Source: Xanthoparmelia taractica
Lineage: Eukaryota > Ascomycota > Lecanoromycetes > Lecanorales > Parmeliaceae
Direction of reading: 5' to 3'
NCBI GenBank assembly: GCA_033085395.1
Contig: MU853184.1
Span: 124,001 to 188,000 of the forward strand
Length of the DNA stretch: 64,000 bases
Positions 56,495 through 64,000 of the stretch are shown one piece after another. Position 1 is the stretch's first letter, and every line of letters begins with the position of its first letter. A program made the position numbers and the translations under genes. A model generated the notes under the pieces. It had not been told where the DNA came from, ran no database searches, and saw nothing but the letters and a program-made list of their open reading frames with translations.

Positions 56495-58274
56495 TCAGCT
56501 AAAATGAACCCCTTCCTTATTAAACGCCCACAGCAACTTGAGAAAGTCACTCTCATCGCACATCCTCGCTCTCTTATCCGCAAGCTCCGTCTCATCCTCC
56601 AAAATCTTCCTCACTTTTTCTCGGACTAGTTCGGCGACTTTGCCCTTCTTCTTCCTCGTTCCCCCGGACTTGGCATTCAACATCTTGGCCTTCTCGTCTA
56701 GCTCGTCTTGGAAGAAAGAGGGTGTGTCCATGTCATCTACGTCCATGATACCTTCCCACTCTCCTTCTTCTTCTTCATCCTCCGATCCTGGGTTCTCATC
56801 TTCGACGGTTGGCGGCTCGGTGTCTACTTCCATGCCCATACTACCATTGCCACTGAGCTCAGAAGGCCCATCCTCGACAGCAATGTCGTTTTGCGCACAC
56901 CATGTTCGATAGTTGACTTCGAGCATCTCCATGACCGTCGTCGTCCCCAGAAATCCAGCCCTCAGGGTACGGTTCTTCCTCACGAAACACACTCTCAAGA
57001 GCCCATCCCATTCGTCCCAGCTGATATCCGGTCTCGGTCTCTTCGGTACCAGTCTCACCACGCTGCTTTCCACAGCTGGTGGAGGACGGAAATTGTTGCG
57101 GCCCTAGCAATGTCAGCGTAGCCAATTCCGAGCTGAATGGTTCGTAAGAGCGGTACATACTATTTTCATGATGTGTGTTACTGTGGCCCACATTTGCGTG
57201 TTAACTGAGAGGCGCGAATAAAGAGCGGATCCAGGCCGGGCGAAGAGTCGTTGTGCGAATTCGAGTTGGAAGGTCAGGATGCAGGTCCGAGGGGCGGGAG
57301 AGAGCGCAAGGAGTTTGAAAGTTAAGGGTGAGGAGATCTGGGGGGTGGTTAAGATGGCTGGCTATGAGGATAGCGAGGCATGCAAAGCTGGCGTACTTGA
57401 TATGGTGTATTACTTATGCAGACATCGAAGTACTGGAAACGCTCCATGGTCAGCGTTATCTCTCTGCGGCATGAGCCTGATGACTACTCTCACAAAGCTT
57501 TGCGAAATATAAGTCTATCAAGCCGGAGAGAGGGCCCTCACAGGTAAATCTGTCTTTACAACGTCACCGAGTAAGACTTCTAATCGCTTCTGCTCGGGTT
57601 TGCCTTATCTTTGATTAAACCAAAGCCTGAACACTTGAAAATTTTCAGACATAACCTACCTTGCACCCGTTTTGTGACTTCGGCCGCCATCCTAGGATCC
57701 AATTCGACGGCAATGACTTTTTTGGCTTTCTCAAGTATCTTGACCGTCAAGTTACCCGTCCCAGGGCCTACCTCAAGGACGATCTACTAGCAGTTAGCAT
57801 TTATCTGACTGCCCAACCTGGGAAAATATAGCGACTGACATCGCTCTGTTTGAGGTCTGCTTTGTCGACTAATTGATGATTAAGGAGTCAATATCCCTCT
57901 CCAGGCAAACTTTTGAGACAGAGAAGTTACGCTCGGAAGATCCGTACCAATTGCTTGTGCCACACCAGGGTTCTTGAAAGAACATGTCAGAAAAGCTGAC
58001 CCTTAATCCTCAACAATTGAACGAAGGCATACCTTGAGCACGTGTTGCCCGATATCCTGGATTAAGATTCCGCAGTCAGTATTTTCTATTCCGAGAAGTA
58101 TTATCAAGCCTAGCTACCTGCTTCGAGGGCAGAAGAGATGTCTCACGACTCAAGGTTTCGACATACTGTTTTCATCTTGAAGATATGGTTCGCCGCAGAG
58201 CTTTTACCTCCATGGCTGTATGGGCTATTGCCATGGTTTGCACCATTGCGCTTCTTGCCAGCAGCTTTAGGCAT
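56495..58274 (-). CDS. DIM1: Dim1 18S rRNA dimethyladenosine transferase, 397 aa
   Basis: Nine exons on the minus strand: 58274-58167, 58056-58033, 57972-57948, 57868-57840, 57783-57660, 57603-57542, 57432-57397, 57337-57161 and 57103-56495. All phases agree and the product is collinear with fungal Dim1. It starts MPKAAGKKRNGANHGNSPYS. The S-adenosylmethionine motif EVGPGTG is at 66-72, followed by KKVIAVELDPRMAAEV, then LGDVVKTDLP and the catalytic NTPYQ at 132-136. The C-terminal exon has SSVVRLVPKRPRPDISWDEW, an acidic insert (about 230-310) and ADKRARMCDESDFLKLLWAF. Dim1 makes the two adjacent m6,2A bases near the 18S 3' end and is needed for pre-rRNA processing. Three exons are under 30 bases. 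A usually conserved Arg in FQREFA is Leu here. Confidence 0.94.
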
Positions 58275-58721
58275 CTCTACTTTTTTTGAAACTGAAGGAG
58301 TCGAAGATCAAGGCACGAAATTGCAATCAAGCGTGTGTAGAATTCATGAAAGTAAAAGACCTTTAAGGAAGATTCTTTTGAAACTGAGGAATAGTATTCA
58401 AATCACAGCGCTAGGAATGAATTGTCCATCGAGCAAACAGCTTATGAGTACACAGTATGATCAAAACCGACAGTGTAGATTTTTGGATATCTGATGAGAT
58501 TTTTGGCCTTATCGATAAGGCAGGATTCATGCATTAGCCTGGTTTTAGCGCTATCAACCGACCAACCTTATTTGAGCCTCATGCTTGGTGTGCTTGATTT
58601 TGCCTGCCGAGACTGCGTGCCTAAGGTACCTTACGCTTCCCATTGGGGACGGTAATTTTGCGCCGTTGACAGCTGCAGATGTAAATGAAATAATCGATAA
58701 CGGCTTGAACTTGCCCAAATC
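58275..58721. promoter_or_regulatory. Bidirectional promoter region DIM1 / PRP6
   Basis: 447 bases separate the divergent starts. It contains a perfect 12-base palindrome TAAGGTACCTTA at 58622-58633 and an inverted CCAAT box (ATTGG) at 58641-58645, both on the PRP6 side. No gene is seen. Confidence 0.5.
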
Positions 58722-61688
58722 ATGTCTGGACGTAAAGACTTTCTGAGCCAGCCAGCGCCGGAGAATTATGTTGCTGGCTTGGGACGTGGCGCTACCGGAT
58801 TTACAACACGATCCGACTTGGGCCCAGCAAGGGAGGGCCCAAGTGAGGACCAGATCAAAGAAGCTCTAGCCAAACGTGCCGCACAGCTTGGAGCCGCCCC
58901 GCCTACCGCATACGGAGCTACAGAAAAGAAGGAAGAAGACGACGACGATGACCGCTTTCAGGATCCAGAGAATGAGACTGGATTGTTCGCAAATGGCCAG
59001 TTCGATCGTGATGATGATGAGGCAGACCGCATATATCAAGACATTGATGAACGTATGGAGAAGAGGAGAAAGTCAAGAAGGTCAGTCCTCCCCTTGTCTT
59101 ACCCCTAAGTAGGACCCTTCCCCACATGTTGTACATATGGTTTATCGTACCCCCCTTTGTTTGAACAGATTACCGACTTGAACCCGTCCGCCACATCTAG
59201 GGAAGCGCGCGAAGCTCAGGAACGAGCAGAGTACGAAGCCAATAATCCAAAGATCCAACAGCAGTTCGCAGACCTCAAGCGGAGCCTTGCCAGTGTGACG
59301 GAAGAAGACTGGGCAAACCTACCGGAGGCTGGAGACCTGACCAGAAAAAATAAGAGAACCAAGACCGAGGCCAGGAATAGATTCTACGCAGTACCGGACA
59401 GTGTCATTGCTGGAGCGAGGGACTCGACTCAAATGGACACCAGCGTAGTAGATGACGGCTCTACCACTAATGGGGCTGGGGGAGATACTATGGACGGGAC
59501 TATGACCAATTTCGCCGACATCGGAGCTGCAAGAGACAAGGTGTTGCAAGTTCGGCTGGACCAAGCAGCCCAATCAGGAGGTGCGGACTCCACCTCAGGC
59601 ACGGCTACGAACATCGATCCTAAGGGCTACCTGACGAGCCTTTCAAAATCCGAGCTCAAAGCTGGTGAGGTCGAGGTTGGAGACATAAATCGTGTGCGAG
59701 CCTTGCTAGAGTCTGTTATTAAGACCAACTCACGGCACGCCCCAGGCTATCTGGCGCTGAGTCGGCTGGAGGAACTCGCTGGGAAAATAGTGGCAGCAAG
59801 GAACGTCATAGCCAGGGGTTGCGAGGTTTGTGGCTCACAGAGTGAGGATGTCTGGCTCGAAGCCATTCGCCTTTCGAGCGGAGGAGACAACCATAATAGT
59901 AAGATCATCGCCGCCAACGCGTTGAAAGTACAACCGCAATCTACAAGGCTCTGGATCCAGGCAATGGAATTGGAGAATACAATCCCAGGGAAGAAGCGCG
60001 TGATGCGCAAAGCTGCGGATTTTCTCTCGAAGAGTGTGGTCATTTGGAAGGAGATGATCAAGCTCGAAGAGAACGAACAGGATGCGAAACTGCTATTAGC
60101 TAAGGCTACGGAGGAGATACCACTTTCAGTGGAACTCTGGCTGGCGTACGCTCGGCTTGTTGCGCAGACCGAGACGCCTGAGAATGCCCAAAAGGTCCTG
60201 AACAAGGCTCGATTGGCCAATCCGTCCTCGCACTTAGTCTGGATAGCTGCTTCGCGTTTAGCAGAAGAGACCGGGAAAGGGAATCCCGAACAGATCATCC
60301 GTAGAGCCATTCAATCCTTGGCCCGAGAGAATGCGATGCTGAAGCGCGAGGAATGGGTACAGGAGGCGGAAAAATGCGAGACTGAAGGGGCGATCAAGAC
60401 GGCAGCGTGCCTCATCAGGGAAACGCTAGGCTATGGCCTAGACGATGATGACGATGACCGCAAGAATATCTGGATGGAAGACGCACAAGCGTCCATCAGT
60501 CGAGGCAGATACCAGACCGCAAGAGCCATATATGCCTACGCGTTACGAATTTACTTCACCTCCAGGAAACTTTGGCGAGCCGCTGTCGATCTTGAGAAAG
60601 CCCACGGCACACCAGAAGCTCTCTTCCAGCTCATGGAAAAGTCAGTCGAAGCGGTGCCAAACGACGAAGGGCTCTGGATGATGTACGCTCGAGAAAAATG
60701 GCGAACTAATGAGCTTGATGAAGCACGTAAGATTCTTGGCCGAGCGTTCAACCAGAACCCAGAGTCCGAATCCATATATCTTTCCGCCTTCCAACTGGAA
60801 GCGGACAACCATCAAATATCGGCGGCGCGAGAACTACTCCGCACCGCTCGCCAAGAAGCAAGTACGGACAGAGTGTGGTACAAGAGTGTTGCTTTCGAGC
60901 GTCAACAGGGCGATAACGAAGCAGCGCTTGATCTATGCCAGCAAGCGTTGAATACTTTCCCAAGCTGCTGGAAATTACACGCCTTGAAAGGACAGATATA
61001 CGCATCGAAAGGTCAGATACCGCAAGCACGAGAAGCGTACAATGTCGGAACACGCGCATGTCCCACAGCCGTACCACTCTTCCTCCTCCTCAGCCGCCTC
61101 GAAGAAGCAAGTGGCGTAGTCGTCAAAGCCCGAAGCGTACTCGAACGGGGTCTCATGTCCTCGCCCAAAAGCGCCGAGCTCCGCCTCGAAGCCATCCGCG
61201 TCGAACGCCGAGCCGGCAACATCCCCCAAGCCAAAGTCCTCATGGCCAAAGCGCTCCAAGCCCTCCCAACCAGCGGCCTCCTCTGGTCCGAATCCATCTG
61301 GCACCTCGAACCGCGCACGCAACGTAAACCCCGCAGCCTCGAAGCCATCAAGAAGTGCGACAACGACTCCACGCTCTTCGTGACCGTCGCCCGCGTCTTT
61401 TGGACCGAACGCAAGTTGGATAAAGCGGCGAATTGGTTCGAGAAGGCCATTTTGCTGGATGCGGATTTGGGGGATACGTGGGCTTGGTATTTCAAGTTTT
61501 TGATGCAGCATGGGACGGAGGAGAAGAGGAGGGAGGTGGTGGAGAAGTGTGTGGCTAATGAGCCGAGGCATGGGGAGGTGTGGCAGGCGGTGAGGAAGGA
61601 TCCGGCGAATAAGGATTTGGGGGTTGAGGAGGTGTTGAAGAGGGTTGTGAAGTTGTTGGATGAGGAGGAGAAGGGGAGGAGTATGTAA
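58722..61688 (+). CDS. PRP6: U4/U6.U5 tri-snRNP splicing factor Prp6/Prp1, 948 aa
   Basis: Two exons: 58722-59080 and 59201-61688. Donor is GTCAGT and the acceptor CATCTAG, joining as KSRR-EAREAQERAEYE in phase 2. The PRP1 N-terminal domain spans about 1-150 (RKDFLSQPAPENYVAGLGRG, FQDPENETGLFANGQFDRDD, NNPKIQQQFADLKRSL). About 15 HAT/TPR-like helical repeats follow from about 285, with recurring W-x-x-A/E patterns such as VWLEAIRLSSG, STRLWIQAMELEN and SVELWLAYARLV. Length fits the family (about 900-950). Prp6 bridges U5 and U4/U6 in the tri-snRNP, in the nucleus. A short intron acceptor choice matters: an earlier AG would insert ITDLNPSATS. Coding composition turns from C-rich to G-rich near 61410. 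Confidence 0.94.
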
Positions 61689-62129
61689 ATGTATCACAGG
61701 CAGGCTAGCAGAAATAAACGTTTGATATCATCGGAGCTCACTTACTTTCATAGTGGGTTTTGGGTCAGAAAGTGAAATGACCTGCCCTTCATGACTGCAT
61801 ATACATTATAGAGAGCAACGAAAAAGCCTCTCGCTGTTCCTCTAACAGCTTTTAAAAGATGCCTAGAACTAGATTCCAGAAAACACTGTGAACTACATAT
61901 AGGCGAGTTTTCCTACATCAAGGATCTGGAATTGACATTTGATGCTTGCGGCTAGGATAACTAAATGTATCGTACATGATGCACTTTTTTAATGGAATGG
62001 GTGCTGCGCGCATTACTCTCCGATAATTCCATCTTTTCCTTCCTCCAACGCCTCTGTGCTTACCAAACCGTAGAGCGTAAAAATCTGTGTTTGTCTCTCG
62101 AACGGAAGCCTTTCCGCCCACCCACCCAC
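61689..62129. other. Intergenic between convergent PRP6 and the HRP1-like gene
   Basis: AT-rich 3' flanks of both genes. No gene is seen. Confidence 0.5.
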
Positions 62130-64000
62130 TCACCCGTTCCTGCTGTAAGGATGAAACCCCCTATGGGCCCCCCTCCCTCCATGCCCGCCCCGATAATTCG
62201 CCCCCGGCTTCCCCGCATTCTTCGGTCCCGTCGGCGCGTTCGCAGGCGCGCTGGGAGCTCCAGCCGGCGGTCCCGCACTACCCCTATTTCCACCCCTACC
62301 CCCGGCCCCAGCACCCCTTCCACCACCACCAGGCTGCGGCACGTCGTCGTACATGCCTTCCCACGATGTAGGGCCGCCCTGCTGGTACGATTGCATCTGC
62401 TGCGCTTCCTGCGCGGCGCGGCGCGCCTGCTGCTGTTCGTACTTTTGCTGCTCAAAGGCGAGTTGGTCTTGCGCGTTGTAGCCTGGGGTGCCGCGCCTGC
62501 CTCCCGCTGCGCCGCCGGGGCCAAAGCCGGGGCCGGGGCTGGCGCCCATCGGACCGCCGCCGGCGTTGAAGTTGCCTCCTCCGCCGCCTTGCTGCGCTTG
62601 GACTTGCTGCATTTGCATCTGCTGCATCTGCTGCATTTGTTGCAACATGGCTGGATTCATGCCGGCCATGCCGCCTTGGCCGCCTGGACTCTGCGGGAGT
62701 GGGGACTGGGAGCCTTGTTGGCGGCCCATTTGGGCTTGTTGCATTTGTTGCAAGGCTTTCATTTGCTGCATTTGTTGCATTTGCTGCATCATGGCTGGAT
62801 TCATAGCGCCCATAGCTCCCATGCCTCCGTTTTGCATTGCGGCTGCGGCCATTTGTTGCTGCATGGTGGTGAAGTACTGCTGCATCTTTTGCCAGTACTG
62901 CGCCATCATTTGTGGCGTCATGCCGCCCATCATGTTCTGGCCACCTTGCTGGTTCTGGTTGCCTTGGTTTTGGTTAGAGTTGTTATCATAGCCGCGGTCG
63001 TTGTCGCGGAAGTCTTTGCCTCCACGGCCACCACCGCGTCCACCCCGTCGGCCTTGGGACTCTTCTTCTTCGCGCATGTTACCTCGAGGTTGGGCTTTTT
63101 TAACTTCGATGGGCTTGCCGAGGATTTGGAGATCACCTGCTAGAGTGGCGTCGACGGCTGCTTCGCTATCGAAAGTGACGAAGCCGAAACCTCGAGGACG
63201 GCCAGTGTCCTTGTCCATCATGAGAGTGGCATCGACAACCCGTCCGAACTGGGCGAAATACTCTTTAAAGACATGTTCGTTGGCGTCTTGGCTGACGCCT
63301 CCAACAAAGATCTTGCTTGTGCGTTCTTGTTCATCACGAGGAATAGCCCGCTTGGGGTCGATCTTGGAAGATAGTGAGCTTTTGGTTCTGGAATTGGGGG
63401 AAAGGAGCCTAGTGGGTGTTTTGGTGGAAGTAGATATATCGGGTCTTACAATCTTGCCATCCAAATAGTGTTCCTTTACCATTACTACGTTGACAGTCTT
63501 GGGATCCTTGAAGGTGAGGAAGCCAAATCCACGTGATCGGCCACTGGCGCCATCGCGCATAACGGTACATTCTTGCACTTCGCCGAAGGTTGAGAAGTAT
63601 TCCTTCAAAGATTCTAAGGCGGTAGTGATCAATCAGAAGGAGTTCTAAAAGACACAGGCTTGTTAGGGCTGAATGTACGCACGGTCGGTAGTCTCCCAGT
63701 TCAATCCGCCAATGAACATTTTTCTATATGCCGGAGGGAATAGTTAGCAATGAACATTTTAGAAAAAGCAATCAAGCAAGCAGGAGACATGAGAACATGC
63801 AAGGCAGGGTTAGCATAGTAGACATGAAAGTCAAGTGAGCCCACGGAAGTATCCAGGTTCCAGAAGGTGGTCCAGCTGCAGTCGATGATTGCTTATCGTA
63901 GTAGCCCTCGGAAGGGCGTTGAAACGTTCTAGGAAGACTTCAGACTTGGAGTGTGGCATTTGATTTGGTATGCGCATGCGTATGCACGCCAGGAGATGGT
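62130..64000 (-). CDS. Hrp1-like RNA-binding protein, 5' end beyond window
   Basis: Exons 62130-63362, 63450-63613 and 63683-63723 are supported on the minus strand; the upstream part is not resolved and probably continues past 64000. The first RRM starts MFIGGLNWETTDQSLKEYF (RNP2) and has RGFGFLTF (RNP1). The second starts KIFVGGVSQDANEHVFKEYF, with RGFGFVTF. An Arg/Gly box (RRGGRGGGRGGKDF) and a Met/Gln-rich region (QQMQQMQQM repeats) follow. The end is Gly/Arg-rich (HRGFHPYSRNG). This resembles yeast Hrp1/Nab4, the cleavage factor IB subunit that binds the 3' UTR efficiency element, and related hnRNPs. The intron between RRM1 and RRM2 (63363-63449) carries an in-frame alternative reading, so retention would be coding. 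Confidence 0.85.

Overview
This is a nuclear window from a filamentous ascomycete (Pezizomycotina). The genes are mostly short-exon genes with 45-180 bp GT-AG introns and CTAAC/CTGAC-like branch points. They include orthologues typical of that group: a Vac7-type vacuolar protein, a 24-kDa complex I subunit, SAGA subunit Hfi1/Ada1, Dim1, Prp6 (Prp1), Imp3, mitochondrial bS18m, a Hrp1-like RNA-binding protein, a DUF3824 protein and an aromatic-acid-exporter-like membrane protein. A leotiomycete-like source is my guess; the sequence alone does not settle it. Exon models were built by hand from reading frames and splice signals.

Layout. 0-12 kb is gene-poor: a BRCT protein, a kilobase of CTTGCTTC/CTGATG low-complexity DNA, a short TTAGG tract, a decayed multi-exon gene with in-frame stops (about 5.6-6.5 kb), a conserved protein of unknown function (7.3-9.0 kb), and a Ure2-like GST with a palindromic MITE-like element upstream. 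12-20 kb holds a four-exon MFS transporter, an unknown protein with three membrane segments, and a five-exon aldo-keto reductase of the aflatoxin-aldehyde-reductase type. 20-34 kb holds a 1342-aa MIT-domain protein, an alpha/beta hydrolase, an unknown 581-aa protein and a 1220-aa MYND-finger protein. 34-49 kb holds IMP3 and bS18m (head to head), VAC7, the DUF3824 protein and a seven-exon FUSC/ArAE-like membrane protein. 49.5-51.7 kb holds a Cys-rich single-pass membrane protein bracketed by 109-bp direct repeats. 51.9-64 kb is a dense housekeeping block: the complex I 24-kDa subunit, HFI1, DIM1 and PRP6 (divergent), and the 3' part of a HRP1-like gene that runs off the right edge.

How the genes relate. 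There is no obvious biosynthetic cluster. IMP3, DIM1 and bS18m serve ribosome biogenesis or translation; PRP6 and the HRP1-like protein serve mRNA processing; HFI1 serves transcription. Two divergent pairs (IMP3/bS18m and DIM1/PRP6) share short promoter regions. The MFS transporter, GST, AKR, hydrolase and ArAE-like protein are detoxification or transport-type genes scattered among them.

The least expected signals are: an abrupt switch of coding-strand composition from C-rich to G-rich part-way through several genes, always in the 5'->3' direction; a repeat-bounded surface-protein locus; a pseudogene whose stops fit C->T decay; a palindromic repeat upstream of the GST; and a four-nucleotide first coding exon in IMP3. 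I found no tRNA, rRNA, CRISPR array or intact transposase gene.
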